Assembly (NCBI RefSeq): GCF_900110555.1
Contig: NZ_FOEE01000011.1
Location: forward strand, 62,001 to 126,000
DNA length: 64,000 nucleotides
Direction of reading: 5' to 3'
Origin: Trujillonella endophytica
GTDB lineage: Bacteria; Actinomycetota; Actinomycetes; Mycobacteriales; Geodermatophilaceae
Part shown: piece by piece, positions 9,544 to 19,685 of the stretch
Position numbering within the stretch: position 1 is the first letter of the stretch
Layout: each line of letters opens with the position of its first letter
Notes under the pieces: generated by a model
What the model was told of the DNA's origin: nothing
Databases searched by the model: none
The model's input: the letters and a program-made list of their open reading frames with translations, nothing else
Translations under genes and position numbers: made by a program

Positions 9544-10611
9544 TCATCGGCGCTTGCGCTTGCCGCGGTTCGCCGGCGAGGAACCCTTGGTCCCGGCGCC
9601 GGAGGCACTGGCACCGGAGGCGCCGTCACCGGGGCCGCCGTCACCGGCGGTCGACGGCGGGGCGCCGTTGGTGCCGCCGGCCGGGGCGGGATCCGGCGCC
9701 GGGGTGCTCTTCTCCAGCGCGACCACCGGGCGGCCGCCCTTGCCGCGGACGGGCTTGGCCCCGGGCTTGGGGGCGAGCGCCTTCGGGTCGACGGCCGGCT
9801 TCTCGGCGGCCTTCTTGGCCAGCGCGGCGGGCGAGTTCGGCGGGGGCAGCTTGCGCAGGATGTAGAACTGCTGGCCCAGCGTCCACAGGTTGTTGGTGAA
9901 CCAGTAGAGCAGCACGCCGATCGGGAAGAAGAACCCCGTGACGAAGAGGCTGATCGGCATCCCGTAGAGCATCAGCTTCTGCACCATGGCGGCCTGGCCC
10001 TCGACGGGCCCGGAGCGGCGCATGATCTGCTTCTGCGTGAAGAAGGTCGTCGCGCACATGATGATCATGAGCGTCAGCGCGACGATGCGGATGTTCATCA
10101 TCGTCACGCCCGGCAGCGCGAGGAGCGCGTCCGCCTTCTCGCCGGCCATGTTGAACGACGACGAGATCGGCGCCCCGAACAGCTCGGCCTTGGCCGCCTG
10201 GTCCGTGAGCTCGTCGCTCCAGCTGTACAGCCCGTCCGCGCCGGGCTGCAGGCGGCGCAGCACGTGGAAGAGCGCGATGAAGATGGGGATCTGCGGCAGG
10301 ATCGGCAGGCAGCCGGCCAGCGGGTTGACCCCGCGCTCCTTCTGGAGCTTCATCATGGCCTCGCTGAAGCCCTGCCGGTCCGACCCGAACTGCTTGCGCA
10401 GCTTCTGGATCTCCGGCTGGATCTCCTGCATCGCCCGCTGGCTCTTGACCTGCTTGATGAACAGGCGGAACAGCAGCACGCGGATCGTGACCACGAGCAT
10501 CACGATCGACAGCGCCCAGGTGATGCCGGCGGCGGGGTCGAGGAACGTGGAGAACAGCGCGTGCCACTGCTTCATCACCCACGCGATCGCGGTGTACAGC
10601 CAGTCAAGCAA
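9544..10611 (-). CDS. yidC: Membrane protein insertase YidC
   Basis: Oxa1/YidC/Alb3 insertase that places proteins in the cytoplasmic membrane, alone or with SecYEG. 355 residues. Several membrane segments are evident (start region [44 protein letters not shown]; a helix with [35 protein letters not shown]). A C-terminal tail of about 95 residues is basic and Ala/Gly/Pro rich. The TTG at 10611 is the best start: it has GGAGG 6 nt upstream and the N-terminus matches the family. It overlaps the yidD stop by 8 nt. Confidence 0.93.
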   Translation of the reverse strand: MLDWLYTAIAWVMKQWHALFSTFLDPAAGITWALSIVMLVVTIRVLLFRLFIKQVKSQRAMQEIQPEIQKLRKQFGSDRQGFSEAMMKLQKERGVNPLAGCLPILPQIPIFIALFHVLRRLQPGADGLYSWSDELTDQAAKAELFGAPISSSFNMAGEKADALLALPGVTMMNIRIVALTLMIIMCATTFFTQKQIMRRSGPVEGQAAMVQKLMLYGMPISLFVTGFFFPIGVLLYWFTNNLWTLGQQFYILRKLPPPNSPAALAKKAAEKPAVDPKALAPKPGAKPVRGKGGRPVVALEKSTPAPDPAPAGGTNGAPPSTAGDGGPGDGASGASASGAGTKGSSPANRGKRKRR

Positions 10612-10981
10612 CGCGAGCCTCCTGCTGCGCTGACCGGCCGTGGGCCGGCGTGGACGTCGGGTCGCGGCGCGACCGGTCGGAGCCGGCGGCGCGCGCCCCT
10701 GAGGGCACCGCACTCCCCGACGAGTGGTGGTCGTGCGTGGTTCCGCACGGCGGCACCGGGTCGAACCCGCCGGGGTGCCACGGCGCGCACTTCAGCAGCC
10801 GGCGGAGTGCCAGCCAGCTGCCGCGCGCGGCACCGTGCACCGCGATGGCCTCGGCCGCGTACGCCGAGCAGGTCGGCGCGAAGCGGCAGCGGGGCGGGAG
10901 CGCCGGGCTGATCGCCCGGGAGTAGAAGGCGACGACGGCCAGCAGGGCCCGGGCGACCGGTCCACGACCGGGGGCGGTCAT
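10604..10981 (-). CDS. yidD: Membrane protein insertion efficiency factor YidD
   Basis: Small membrane-associated protein of 125 residues. The conserved core [43 protein letters not shown] identifies YidD. Family members help YidC-dependent insertion. A 40-residue Ser/Arg/Ala-rich tail extends beyond the usual end, partly because the frame runs into the yidC start. The ATG at 10981 overlaps the rnpA stop by four bases (ATGA). Confidence 0.93.
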   Translation of the reverse strand: MTAPGRGPVARALLAVVAFYSRAISPALPPRCRFAPTCSAYAAEAIAVHGAARGSWLALRRLLKCAPWHPGGFDPVPPCGTTHDHHSSGSAVPSGARAAGSDRSRRDPTSTPAHGRSAQQEARVA

Positions 10982-11346
10982 CGAGCGCCCGCCCGCGGGC
11001 CGAGGACCCGGTCGAGGCCGGACACGAGGTCCGCGCGCAGCTGCTCGGACGAGGCCTGCGCCGCCTCCGGCCGGGCCCGGACGACGAGGTCGGCGCTCGG
11101 TGGGACCCGGTGCAGCTCGCCGCGGACGACGGCGCGCAGGCGACGGGTCACCCGCGAACGGACGACCGAGTTGCCCACCGCCTTGCCCACGACGAATCCC
11201 GCCCGTGGGCCGGCCCCCTCGGGCGCGGGCCCCGGGCGTTCGGGGAGGAAGTGGAGCACCATGGTCGACCGCCCGACACGTCGGCCCGACCGGACGACCG
11301 CGGTGAACTCCGGACGCCGGCGCAGGCGTGCCTGCGCGGGCAACAC
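10978..11346 (-). CDS. rnpA: Ribonuclease P protein component
   Basis: Protein subunit of RNase P, which trims tRNA 5' leaders. 122 basic residues with [23 protein letters not shown] at the N-terminus and the RNR signature region [19 protein letters not shown]...RRLR. The GTG start at 11346 lies 1 nt beyond the rpmH stop; GAGG immediately precedes it and overlaps the rpmH stop, so translation is coupled to rpmH. Confidence 0.94.
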   Translation of the reverse strand: MLPAQARLRRRPEFTAVVRSGRRVGRSTMVLHFLPERPGPAPEGAGPRAGFVVGKAVGNSVVRSRVTRRLRAVVRGELHRVPPSADLVVRARPEAAQASSEQLRADLVSGLDRVLGPRAGAR

Positions 11347-11347
11347 C

Positions 11348-11485
11348 TCAGGCGGAGAGCTTCTCGCGACCCTTGCGCCGACGGCCGGCGATGATCGCCC
11401 GGCCCGCGCGGGTGCGCATACGCAGCCGGAAGCCGTGGGTCTTGGACCGACGACGGTTGTTCGGCTGGAACGTGCGCTTGCTCAC
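11348..11485 (-). CDS. rpmH: 50S ribosomal protein L34
   Basis: A 45-residue, highly basic protein starting [19 protein letters not shown] and ending GREKLSA, a near-perfect bL34. GTG start at 11485 with AGGAG 6 nt upstream. It is the first gene of the minus-strand rpmH-rnpA-yidD-yidC-jag-rsmG run and is divergent from dnaA. Confidence 0.96.
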   Translation of the reverse strand: MSKRTFQPNNRRRSKTHGFRLRMRTRAGRAIIAGRRRKGREKLSA

Positions 11486-11671
11486 GGAGGACTCCTACTA
11501 CACGGCATCGGCGGTGCACACCCGCCGGTGGGCGGGCACGCGCGGGGCGACACCTGCGCGGCTGTTGCCGCTCCGGATGCCCCCCGGAAGCTGGTCGACC
11601 GGGGCCGTCCACGGTGCACACCCGGCGCGCGAGCGCGCCGAGGTGCCGCGGAGGAGCCACGGACTCGGACC

Positions 11672-11677
11672 AGCATA
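11672..11677 (-). promoter_or_regulatory. -10 element of the rpmH operon
   Basis: TATGCT on the minus strand, about 190 nt upstream of the rpmH start. It gives a leader of about 180 nt. No clear -35 is visible. Confidence 0.45.
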
Positions 11678-11817
11678 GCCGAGGGCGGCGACCGGCCGAG
11701 CGGCCGGTCGTACCCCGACTGACCATGGTCACCCCCGGCCGGCAGCCGACCGCGACGACGCGCCGTCGCCGGGACGCGACACGCCCACCGACGCGCCGAA
11801 AGGGCCCCGTCCCGTCG

Positions 11818-11847
11818 TTGCCCGCCTGTGGATGAAGCTGTTAGCGT
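11818..11847 (+). promoter_or_regulatory. Candidate dnaA promoter with embedded DnaA box
   Basis: TTGCCC and TAGCGT are separated by 18 nt, close to the sigma-70-type spacing. The DnaA-box-like TGTGGATGA lies between them, where bound DnaA would block RNA polymerase. Confidence 0.5.
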
Positions 11848-12168
11848 CGCCGTCGCTCCGGCCCGGTTCTCCGGGTCCGGCCGCGACGGGCCGACCTTCG
11901 GTCCGTCGACCGCCACACCCGTCCGCCCGCCCCTCTTCCCAGCCCCGACCAGCGGAAAAGCCTGTCGCCGGACGTCCTCCGGAAGCGCGGCCGGCCTCCG
12001 CCGCCGGTTGTGCACACCCTGTGGACACCGGTGTGGAACCGTTGTGTCCGAAAGTTCCGAGCGGACACCGGGGCACGGCGGGTCTCCCGTCCGGGACGTG
12101 TGACACCGGAACCGCTTCCGGGCCGCAGGAGCGACCGGCGGACGACCCAGCTCGAGGAGGACACGGCC

Positions 12169-13875
12169 ATGGCCGATGCCACGGTGGACCTGGCCACGGT
12201 CTGGGACCAGATCCGCGAGCGACTGGCCGCCAGCCTGTCCCCGCAGCAGAACGCGATGCTCAACCTCACCCGCCCGCTGGGGCTGTTCGAGGACACCATG
12301 GTGCTGGCCGCGCCGAACGGGTTCACGCAGGCGGTGCTCGAGTCGCGCATGCGCCGGGTGCTGGCCGAGGCGCTGTCCGAGCAGCTCGGCCGCGACATCC
12401 GCGTCGCCGTCCAGCTGGAGGACGCGCCGGCGGAGAGCCCGCGCGAGCCCGAGCGGGACGACCTGCCGACGCGCCGCCCCTGGTCCGCGGTCGAGGCCTC
12501 GCGCCTCGAGGAGGACCAGCAGACCCGTGACCGCGCCGACGACGGCCGGAGCGCGTTCGGCGTCCGGGCCGACGCCCCGCCCGCCTGGGAGCGCGAGCCC
12601 GGTGGGCGGGAGTGGACCCCGCCCACGGAGCCCCCTCGCCCGCCGGCCCGCCGTCGGCGCGCGGCCGAGCGCGACTGGGGCGGCGGCGACGAGGCCGCCG
12701 TCCTCCCCTTCGAGTTCGACGAGCCCGCCGAGGCCCCGGACGACGGGGTCGACGAGGCCTCGGGACGCGCCCGCCGTGCAGCGCGGGGCGGGGGCGAGGC
12801 GGTCCAGCTGTTCGGCGGCGACCGCCGTCCCGCCGGCTCGGACCCCGGGCTGAACTCCAAGTACGTCTTCGACAGCTTCGTCATCGGCAACAGCAACCGG
12901 TTCGCCCACGCCGCGGCCGTGGCGGTCGCGGAGGCGCCGGCGCGGGCCTACAACCCGCTGTTCATCTACGGCGACTCCGGCCTGGGCAAGACCCACCTGC
13001 TGCACGCGATCGGGCACTACGCGGCGCGGATGTTCCCCAACGTGCGGGTGCGTTACGTCAGCACCGAGGAGTTCACCAACGAGTTCATCAACCTGGTGCA
13101 CTCCGGCCGGGCCGAGGAGTTCCGTCGCCGCTTCCGCGACATCGACTTCCTGCTGATCGACGACATCCAGTTCCTCGAGCGGGCCGAGCGCACGCAGGAG
13201 GAGTTCTTCCACACGTTCAACACGCTGCACAACGCCAGCAAGCAGATCGTCATCACCTCCGACCGGGCGCCGAAGAAGCTGACGACGCTGGAGGACCGGC
13301 TGCGGACCCGCTTCGAGTGGGGCCTCATCACCGACGTCCAGGCGCCGGACCTGGAGACCCGCATCGCGATCCTGCGGAAGAAGGCCTACGGGGAGCGACT
13401 CCAGGCGCCCGACCAGGTGCTGGAGTTCATCGCCAGCAAGGTCCAGACCAACATCCGCGAGCTCGAGGGCGCGCTGATCCGGGTCACGGCTTTCGCCAGC
13501 CTCAACAAGCAGCAGGTGGACCTGCCGCTGGCCGAGCTGGTGCTGAAGGACCTGATCAGCGACGAGCAGGGGCCGCAGATCACCGCGGCGATCATCATGG
13601 CCGCGACCGCGGAGTACTTCTCCGTGACGATGGAGGAGCTGCAGGGCGCGAACCGCAGCCGCACCCTGGTCAACGCCCGGCAGATCGCGATGTACCTGTG
13701 CCGGGAGCTCACCGAGCTGTCCCTGCCGCGGATCGGCGCCTCCTTCGGCGGCAAGGACCACACCACGGTCATGCACGCCGTCAAGAAGATCACCAACCTG
13801 ATGAGCGAGCGCCGGGCCACGTACACGCAGGTCACGGAGCTGACCGCCCGCATCAAGAGCCGCGCCCGGAGCTGA
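12169..13875 (+). CDS. dnaA: Chromosomal replication initiator DnaA
   Basis: AAA+ ATPase of 568 residues that binds DnaA boxes and melts oriC. Domain I occupies about 1-85 ([11 protein letters not shown]...[24 protein letters not shown]). A long Pro/Asp/Arg-rich linker spans about 86-225, as in other high-GC actinobacteria. The AAA+ domain has Walker [12 protein letters not shown] near 268, Walker [12 protein letters not shown] and sensor motifs. Domain IV carries the DnaA signature ([18 protein letters not shown]). ATG 12169 has GAGGAGG 9 nt upstream and matches the family N-terminus; an in-frame codon further upstream would add unconserved sequence. Confidence 0.98.
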   Translation: MADATVDLATVWDQIRERLAASLSPQQNAMLNLTRPLGLFEDTMVLAAPNGFTQAVLESRMRRVLAEALSEQLGRDIRVAVQLEDAPAESPREPERDDLPTRRPWSAVEASRLEEDQQTRDRADDGRSAFGVRADAPPAWEREPGGREWTPPTEPPRPPARRRRAAERDWGGGDEAAVLPFEFDEPAEAPDDGVDEASGRARRAARGGGEAVQLFGGDRRPAGSDPGLNSKYVFDSFVIGNSNRFAHAAAVAVAEAPARAYNPLFIYGDSGLGKTHLLHAIGHYAARMFPNVRVRYVSTEEFTNEFINLVHSGRAEEFRRRFRDIDFLLIDDIQFLERAERTQEEFFHTFNTLHNASKQIVITSDRAPKKLTTLEDRLRTRFEWGLITDVQAPDLETRIAILRKKAYGERLQAPDQVLEFIASKVQTNIRELEGALIRVTAFASLNKQQVDLPLAELVLKDLISDEQGPQITAAIIMAATAEYFSVTMEELQGANRSRTLVNARQIAMYLCRELTELSLPRIGASFGGKDHTTVMHAVKKITNLMSERRATYTQVTELTARIKSRARS

Positions 13876-14648
13876 CGCCGGATCGTCGCCACGACGGGCG
13901 ATCCGGAGGGCCGCGCCGACGTTCGTCCACAGGGACGGGACGGCGGCCGTGCGCTCACCGACCGCTTTCCGCGCGGTCATCGGCGGCTCCGGGGCGGTGA
14001 CCTCGGTCGACTCGTCGATCAGTTGTCCCCAGAGATGTGCACAGGCTGGGGAATGCGGTCGACCCGGGGCCGCCGGCCACCCGTCCGGGTGATGCCGGGG
14101 CCGTCCGCCGTCCCGGCTGTCCACCGGGGTGGATAAGCCTGTTGACCAGCGGCTTCGACATCTCCCGTCCACCTGTCCGACGGCTCGTCGCCGCCCGGTG
14201 CCCGCCGGCCTGGGGACGGACCCGGGAGAGAGGGGGGACAGGGGGTGGACGGACGGGCCGACCGGTGAACAACCGCGGAGTTGTCCACGTGTCGACACGG
14301 CCGAGGGGGTCTGCGCACACAGCGGGCCCACAAGTCGACTCGGGCGGTGACCTGCGCGGACGGCCTCGATCCCCAGCTTCCACACCTGTGATGACGAGGA
14401 TGAGTTGGTTATCTCGAGGAATCCTTGAACCACACTCTGGGTGGGGACGGCCCGCTGGCAGGTGCCCGCGGGCCGTCGAGAGCAGCAGAGCAGAGGGGTC
14501 CGACAGATCCCGTCGCACCCCGTTCGCGGGACAGCGGTTTCCCCCCGACGCGGTGCGCACGGCACGATGGGGGACCGCACCGCAGTCCGGCCCGTTCCGG
14601 CGCCGCGGTGCCATCGCAGTGGACGACGAGCAGGGGTGGGTCACGGTC
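13876..14648. other. oriC: Origin of replication, dnaA-dnaN intergenic region
   Basis: 773 bp without a gene between dnaA and dnaN, the standard actinobacterial oriC position. DnaA-box-like 9-mers (consensus TTGTCCACA): TCGTCCACA 13923-13931, TTGTCCCCA 14023-14031, TGTGCACAG 14036-14044, CTGTCCACC 14117-14125, GGTGGATAA 14128-14136 (reverse) and TTGTCCACG 14281-14289. The least GC-rich stretch, 14385-14435, lies towards dnaN and is the best candidate unwinding element. None of the boxes I see is a perfect consensus copy. Confidence 0.85.
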
Positions 14649-15812
14649 ATGGAGTTCCGGGTGGCGCGAGAGGTCCTCTCCGATGCCGTCGCGTGGACGG
14701 CGCGGAGCCTGCCGCCCCGGCCGTCGGTGCCGGTGCTCGCCGGGATCCTGCTGGAGGTGGACGGCAGCCAGCTGTCGGTGTCGGGCTTCGACTACGAGGT
14801 GTCCGCCCGCGCGGAGGTCGACGTCCAGGCGACGGAGAGCGGCCGCACCCTGGTGCCGGGCCGGCTGCTGGCCGAGATCACCCGGGCGCTGCCGCCGCAT
14901 CCGGTCGACATCCGCGCCGAGGGGCCGCGCCTGGCGATCACCTGCGGCAACGCGCGCTTCAGCCTGCCGACGCTGCCGGTCGAGGACTACCCGTCCCTGC
15001 CGTCGATGCCCTCGTCCGCCGGTGTCGTGGAGAGCGACGTGTTCGCCGAGGCCGTCGGCCAGGTGGCCGTGGCCGCCGGCCGGGACGACACGCTGCCGAT
15101 GCTCACCGGCGTCCGGCTGGAGATCGACGACGACCGGGTGACCCTCGCGGCCACCGACCGCTACCGGCTGGCCGTGCGCGAGTTCGCCTGGCGCCCGGAG
15201 ACCCCGGGCCTGTCGGCCGCAGTGCTCGTGCCGGCCCGCACGCTCGCCGACGCCGCCAAGACGCTCACCAGCGGCCCGGAGATCGTCGTCTCGCTCTCCT
15301 CCAGCGGCACCGGCGAGGGCATCCTCGGCCTGTCGGGCAAGGACCGGCAGACGACGACGCGCCTGCTCGACGCCGAGTTCGTCAAGTACCGGGCGATCAT
15401 GCCGACGGAGTCGCACGCGTTCGCGACGCTCCCGGTCGGGCTGTTCACCGACGCGGCCAAGCGTGTGGCGCTGGTCGCCGAGCGCGGGACGCCGCTGCGC
15501 TGCGAGTTCACCCCCGGCCAGGTCACGCTCCGCGCGGGCGGCACCGACGACGAGGGCCAGGCCGAGGAGCGGTGCGACGTCGAGTTCGACGGGGAGCCGC
15601 TGACCATCGGCTTCAACCCGTCGTTCCTGCTGGACGGTCTCGCGGCGGTGCACACGCCACGCGCGCGGATGGACTTCACGAGCCCGCTCAAGCCCGCCGT
15701 CCTGTCGGGCGTGGCCGAGCCGGCCGCGGACGACGACGGGGCCGCCGCCCGGGCCGTGCAGAAGGGCCCGGACTACCGCTACCTGATCATGCCGGTGCGC
15801 CTGCCCGGCTGA
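14649..15812 (+). CDS. dnaN: DNA polymerase III beta sliding clamp
   Basis: Ring clamp that tethers the replicative polymerase. 387 residues. It starts MEFRVAREVLSDAVAW, as in other actinobacterial clamps, and contains AATDRYRLAVREF in the second domain and a C-terminal YLIMPVRLPG tail typical of DnaN. The ribosome site is weak (AGGGG about 17 nt upstream). The next gene is gnd, after 169 bp that contain a terminator-like hairpin. Confidence 0.97.
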   Translation: MEFRVAREVLSDAVAWTARSLPPRPSVPVLAGILLEVDGSQLSVSGFDYEVSARAEVDVQATESGRTLVPGRLLAEITRALPPHPVDIRAEGPRLAITCGNARFSLPTLPVEDYPSLPSMPSSAGVVESDVFAEAVGQVAVAAGRDDTLPMLTGVRLEIDDDRVTLAATDRYRLAVREFAWRPETPGLSAAVLVPARTLADAAKTLTSGPEIVVSLSSSGTGEGILGLSGKDRQTTTRLLDAEFVKYRAIMPTESHAFATLPVGLFTDAAKRVALVAERGTPLRCEFTPGQVTLRAGGTDDEGQAEERCDVEFDGEPLTIGFNPSFLLDGLAAVHTPRARMDFTSPLKPAVLSGVAEPAADDDGAAARAVQKGPDYRYLIMPVRLPG

Positions 15813-15843
15813 TCGGCCCCCGCGCCGGGGAGGACGGGGCCCA

Positions 15844-15894
15844 CCACCCTTCCCCCGTGCCTCGCGACCTCGCGGCGGGGCCGGCGAAGGGTGG
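15844..15894 (+). terminator. Terminator-like hairpin after dnaN
   Basis: CCACCCTTC (15844-15852) pairs perfectly with GAAGGGTGG (15886-15894), and an inner CCCCG/CGGGG stem extends it. A similar but imperfect structure (GGCCGCCCTTCC ... GGAGGGTGGCC) follows trxB at about 1360-1410. Confidence 0.55.
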
Positions 15895-15981
15895 CCGCCC
15901 GCCGACCGGTGCCGTAGACAGGCCTCAGCACCGCACCGCCGCGGGACACGTCTGGCCGACAGCGACAGGGAGGACACGCTC

Positions 15982-16914
15982 GTGCAGCTGGGACTGGTAG
16001 GGCTGGGCAAGATGGGCGGCAACATGGCGGAGCGGATCCGCCGGGCCGGCCACGAGGTCGTCGGCTACGACCGGCACTCCGAGAAGCGGGACGTGACCAG
16101 CCTCGAGGACCTGATCGGGGCGCTGCAGGCCCCCCGCGTGGTCTGGGTGATGGTGCCCTCGGGCGACGCGACGCGGTCCACCGTCGAGAAGCTGGCCGGG
16201 CTGCTGGAGCCGGGCGACGTCATCGTCGACGGCGGCAACTCCAAGTACACCGACGACCAGATCCACGACGTCCTGTGCCGCGAGAAGGGCATCGGCTACG
16301 TCGACGCCGGCGTCTCGGGCGGGGTGTGGGGCCTGGAGAACGGCTACGCGCTCATGGTCGGCGGCACGAAGGACGACGTCGCCAAGGTCCAGCCGATCTT
16401 CGACGCGCTGCGGCCGCCGGAGCCCGAGGACGCGTCGGGCCAGGCGATGCCCGGTGCCGGGTTCGTGCACGCCGGCCCCGTCGGCGCCGGGCACTTCAGC
16501 AAGATGGTCCACAACGGCATCGAGTACGCCCTCATGCAGGCCTACGGCGAGGGCTACGAACTGCTCGCGGCCGTCGACCTGATCGAGGACGTCCCGGGCG
16601 TCATCCGCTCCTGGACCCAGGGCACGGTCATCCGCTCCTGGCTGCTCGACCTGCTGGTCCGCGCGCTGGACGAGGACCCCGCCCTGGACCGGATCCGCGG
16701 CTACGCGGAGGACTCCGGCGAGGGCCGGTGGACCGTCGAGCAGGCGATCGAGAACTCGGTGCCCATGCCGACGATCGCCGCGTCGCTGTTCGCGCGGTTC
16801 TCCTCCCGGCAGGAGGACTCGCCGACGATGAAGGCGGTCGCGGCGCTGCGGAACCAGTTCGGCGGGCACGCGGTGCAGGCCGTCCGCGACCAGGAGGTCG
16901 AGCGCCCCGCGTGA
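15982..16914 (+). CDS. gnd: 6-phosphogluconate dehydrogenase, decarboxylating (short YqeC type)
   Basis: Converts 6-phosphogluconate to ribulose 5-phosphate in the pentose phosphate pathway. 310 residues, the short class. The Rossmann motif GLGKMG lies at 7-12, then VDGGNSKYTDD, and the catalytic segment KMVHNGIEYALMQAYGEGYELL. GTG start with GGGAGG 10 nt upstream. Placement between dnaN and recF is typical of Streptomyces, Frankia and relatives but not of Mycobacterium. It makes no functional link to replication that I can see. Confidence 0.93.
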   Translation: MQLGLVGLGKMGGNMAERIRRAGHEVVGYDRHSEKRDVTSLEDLIGALQAPRVVWVMVPSGDATRSTVEKLAGLLEPGDVIVDGGNSKYTDDQIHDVLCREKGIGYVDAGVSGGVWGLENGYALMVGGTKDDVAKVQPIFDALRPPEPEDASGQAMPGAGFVHAGPVGAGHFSKMVHNGIEYALMQAYGEGYELLAAVDLIEDVPGVIRSWTQGTVIRSWLLDLLVRALDEDPALDRIRGYAEDSGEGRWTVEQAIENSVPMPTIAASLFARFSSRQEDSPTMKAVAALRNQFGGHAVQAVRDQEVERPA

Positions 16915-17001
16915 ACGAGGACCTCGTCGCCCCCCACCCCTCGCCGGTGCCCGGTCCGGGTCCCTGCACCGTGGCCGTTCCAGCGCCTCACCAGGTCTGA
17001 C

Positions 17002-18168
17002 TTGTACGTCCGGCACCTCCAGCTGGGCTCGTTCCGGAACTGGGAGCGCGTCGACGTCGCGCTGACCCCCGGGCCGACGGTCTTCGTCGGCCGCAACGGG
17101 GAGGGCAAGACGAACCTCGTGGAGGCGGTCGGCTACCTGGCGACGATGAGCAGCCACCGGGTCAGCTCCGACGCCCCGCTGGTGCGGCACGGTGCCGAGC
17201 AGGCGGTGGTGCGGGCGGCACTGCGGCGCGAGGACCGCGAGCTGCTCGTCGAGATCGAGATCAACCCGGGCCGGGCCAACCGGGTCCGGGTCAACCGCGC
17301 GCCGCTGCCCCGTCCCCGCGAGCTGCTCGGGCTGGTGAAGACGGTCCTGTTCGCGCCCGAGGACCTGGTGCTGGTGCGGGGCGACCCCTCCGACCGGCGC
17401 CGCTTCCTCGACGACCTGCTGGTCAGCCGCACGCCGCGGCTGGCCGCGGTGCGCAGCGACTACGAGCGGGTGCTCAAGCAGCGCAACGCCCTGCTCAAGA
17501 CCGCCCGCCTGGCCCGGGGCGGGGCGCTCGCGACCTTGGACGTGTGGGACGGCCACCTCGTCGACCTGGGCAGCCAGCTGCTGTCGGCCCGGCTGCGCCT
17601 CGTCGCCGACCTGGTGCCGCACGTCGCCGCCGCGCACGCCCAGGTCGCCGGCCCGGACGCACCGGTCGCCGGGCTCGGCTACACGAGCACGGTGCCGCTG
17701 GCCGGCGACGGCACCCCGCTCCCGGCCGGGACGGCGCTGCCCGACGTCGCCGAGCTCGCCGCCGCGCTGCGCGAGCGGGTGGCCGAGCGCCGCACCGACG
17801 AGGTGGACCGCGGCATGACCCTCGTCGGCCCCCACCGCGACGACCTGGTGATCTCCCTCGGTCCGGTGCCGGCCAAGGGCTTCGCCAGCCACGGGGAGTC
17901 GTGGTCGCTGGCGCTGGCCCTCAAGCTGGGCTGCCTGGAGCTCTTCCGCGCCGACGGCGAGGAGCCGATCCTCGTGCTGGACGACGTGTTCGCCACCCTG
18001 GACACCGAGCGGCGGGCGGCGCTGGCCGCGGTCGCCCGGTCGGCGGAGCAGACCCTGATCACCGCGGCGGTGCTCGACGACGTGCCTGCGGAGCTGCGGG
18101 GCACCCGCGTCCAGGTCGCCGGCGGGGCGGCGTTCGTCGTGGACCCGGCTGTCGAGGAGGTGTCGTGA
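17002..18168 (+). CDS. recF: DNA replication and repair protein RecF
   Basis: SMC-like ATPase that helps load RecA at gapped DNA. 388 residues. Walker [10 protein letters not shown] is near residue 31-39, the signature region runs LVGPHRDDL...[15 protein letters not shown], and Walker B is [11 protein letters not shown]. The TTG start at 17002 gives [13 protein letters not shown], the expected N-terminus, with AGG 8 nt upstream. The stop overlaps the next start (GTGA). Confidence 0.96.
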   Translation: MYVRHLQLGSFRNWERVDVALTPGPTVFVGRNGEGKTNLVEAVGYLATMSSHRVSSDAPLVRHGAEQAVVRAALRREDRELLVEIEINPGRANRVRVNRAPLPRPRELLGLVKTVLFAPEDLVLVRGDPSDRRRFLDDLLVSRTPRLAAVRSDYERVLKQRNALLKTARLARGGALATLDVWDGHLVDLGSQLLSARLRLVADLVPHVAAAHAQVAGPDAPVAGLGYTSTVPLAGDGTPLPAGTALPDVAELAAALRERVAERRTDEVDRGMTLVGPHRDDLVISLGPVPAKGFASHGESWSLALALKLGCLELFRADGEEPILVLDDVFATLDTERRAALAAVARSAEQTLITAAVLDDVPAELRGTRVQVAGGAAFVVDPAVEEVS

Positions 18169-18665
18169 GCGAGGAGCGGCCCGGACGGCCGAGCGACGTG
18201 GCCCGCGCGGCGCTGGCCGCGGCGCGCGCCGCGGCCGCGGCCCGGCCGCAGCCGACGCGGCGGCGGATCGCCGGCCCGCGGCGCCGGTGGACCGGGGCCG
18301 GGCCCAGCGCCGACGACCCGCAGCCGCTGGGTCGGCTGGTCGACTCCCTGGTCAGCGACCAGGACTGGACGGCGCACACCCGCGTCGGCTCGGTCTTCGG
18401 GCGGTGGGACGCCCTGGTCGGCCCCGACATCGCCGCGCACTGCCGGCCGCAGTCCCTGAGCGAGGGCGAGCTGCTGGTGGTCGCCGAGTCCACGGCGTGG
18501 GCCACCCAGCTCCGGCTGCTGGCGCCGACCATCCTCGGGCGGCTGCGCGACGGGGTGGGCGGGGACGTCGTCACCCGGTTGCGCGTTGTCGGACCGACGG
18601 CCCCCAGCTGGAAGAAGGGCCCGCGGTCGGTGCGCGGGCGGGGCCCGCGCGACACGTACGGATGA
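18165..18665 (+). CDS. DUF721 protein, DciA-type helicase-loading factor
   Basis: 166 residues. A basic Ala/Arg-rich N-terminus (about 1-50) precedes the DUF721 core ([14 protein letters not shown]...[39 protein letters not shown]). DciA proteins act with the DnaB replicative helicase in most bacteria that lack DnaC; the homologue Rv0004 also follows recF. The GTG overlaps the recF stop by four bases, so expression is coupled. Confidence 0.9.
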   Translation: MSEERPGRPSDVARAALAAARAAAAARPQPTRRRIAGPRRRWTGAGPSADDPQPLGRLVDSLVSDQDWTAHTRVGSVFGRWDALVGPDIAAHCRPQSLSEGELLVVAESTAWATQLRLLAPTILGRLRDGVGGDVVTRLRVVGPTAPSWKKGPRSVRGRGPRDTYG

Positions 18666-18732
18666 GGCGGATCCGCAGGGGTCCGGCCCGGGAGGACGGC
18701 GAGATGACCCGCGAGACGACGGGGGAGCGGCG

Positions 18733-19677
18733 ATGAGCGGCCCGCAGGACCGCGACCGGGACGGGTTCGACGACCGCGACGGCAGCGGCTGGCGCGAGCC
18801 GGAGCACCTCGGCGACGGCTCGGCGCAGGGCGGCGGCACCCCGCCGCCGGCCGATCCGCCGCAGGACCCGCCCGCCGGCGACCGGGGCTGGCAGCCGCCG
18901 GGCTGGGACCTGCCCGCCGCCGAGCCCGACCGCTCGCGCGAGGCCGGTCACCGTCCCTGGCAGCAGGAGCGGCCCGGACCGGCGGCCCCGCCGCAGGATG
19001 AGTCCCCCGGCGGCGGGGGGCCGTTCGCTCCCCGCCCGCCGCGTCGGCCGGGCGAGTTCGAGCAGGTGTTCGCCTACCAGGGCGATCCCGTCGGGGCGCA
19101 GGGCTGGGCGCTGCAGCAGGGCTGGGAGATCTCCGACGGGACCGGGCCGGGGGACGCCGGGCTCGCCGTCCTCCTCGCCACCGCGCCGACGCGCCTCACC
19201 CGCGACCACCGCCCGGCCGGGGTCATGCGCGGCCGCTACGGCGCGTTGGACCTGGTCGCCTTCGACGTCGTGTACGCCGACAAGCGCCGGGTCGTCCCGG
19301 AGTACGCGGTCACCGCCGCCCCGGTGCTGGCGACGCTCCCGGGGCTGCGGCTGTCGCCCGCCCGGTTCTGGAAGCACCGCACCGGCGGGCTGGTGCCCGT
19401 TCCCAGCGGCGACCCGGAGTTCGACGCCCGGTGGGTGCTGCTGGCCGAGGCCGACACCCCGGTGGTGCGCCGGCTCGTCGAGGACCCCACCGTGCGCGGC
19501 CTGCTGCTGGGCAGCGACGACGGCGACGAGTTCTGGTCGGCGCCCGCGGGGGCCGGCGGCGACCTGGCCGGCGGGTACGTCGCCGCCATCCGGCCCGACG
19601 GCCACCGGCCGCAGCTGATCGAGCACCACGCGCGGCTGCTGACCGCCGTCGTCGGCGCGCTCGCCGCGGCGAGCTAG
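18733..19677 (+). CDS. Hypothetical protein with Pro/Gly-rich N-terminus
   Basis: 314 residues, family not recognised. Residues 1-105 are low complexity (Gly, Pro, Asp, Arg). The C-terminal 205 residues look globular and alternate hydrophobic strands (GRYGALDLVAFDVVYADKRRVV...FDARWVLLAEADTPVVRRLVED), with a faint resemblance to DUF3137-type domains. There is no signal peptide or membrane helix. It begins 67 bp after DUF721, which places it at the start of the non-core insert, and it is followed directly by an ABC exporter with no gap. Confidence 0.65.
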   Translation: MSGPQDRDRDGFDDRDGSGWREPEHLGDGSAQGGGTPPPADPPQDPPAGDRGWQPPGWDLPAAEPDRSREAGHRPWQQERPGPAAPPQDESPGGGGPFAPRPPRRPGEFEQVFAYQGDPVGAQGWALQQGWEISDGTGPGDAGLAVLLATAPTRLTRDHRPAGVMRGRYGALDLVAFDVVYADKRRVVPEYAVTAAPVLATLPGLRLSPARFWKHRTGGLVPVPSGDPEFDARWVLLAEADTPVVRRLVEDPTVRGLLLGSDDGDEFWSAPAGAGGDLAGGYVAAIRPDGHRPQLIEHHARLLTAVVGALAAAS

Positions 19678-19685
19678 GCACCGTC

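Larger units (their letters stand above)
11486..12168. promoter_or_regulatory. Divergent rpmH-dnaA control region
   Basis: 683 bp without a gene. It carries an rpmH promoter on the minus strand (TATGCT at 11672-11677), a likely dnaA promoter on the plus strand (TTGCCC 11818-11823, 18-nt spacer, TAGCGT 11842-11847), and DnaA-box-like sites: TGTGGATGA 11827-11835 inside the dnaA promoter spacer, TTGTGCACA 12008-12016 and TGTGGACAC 12020-12028. The arrangement fits DnaA autoregulation. The dnaA leader would be about 315 nt. Confidence 0.65.

Noticed and set aside
11482-14580. Open frame of about 1030 codons on the minus strand across dnaA and oriC
   Set aside because: It is the antisense of dnaA, with Arg/Pro/Gly/Val-skewed composition and no domain; high GC keeps antisense frames open.
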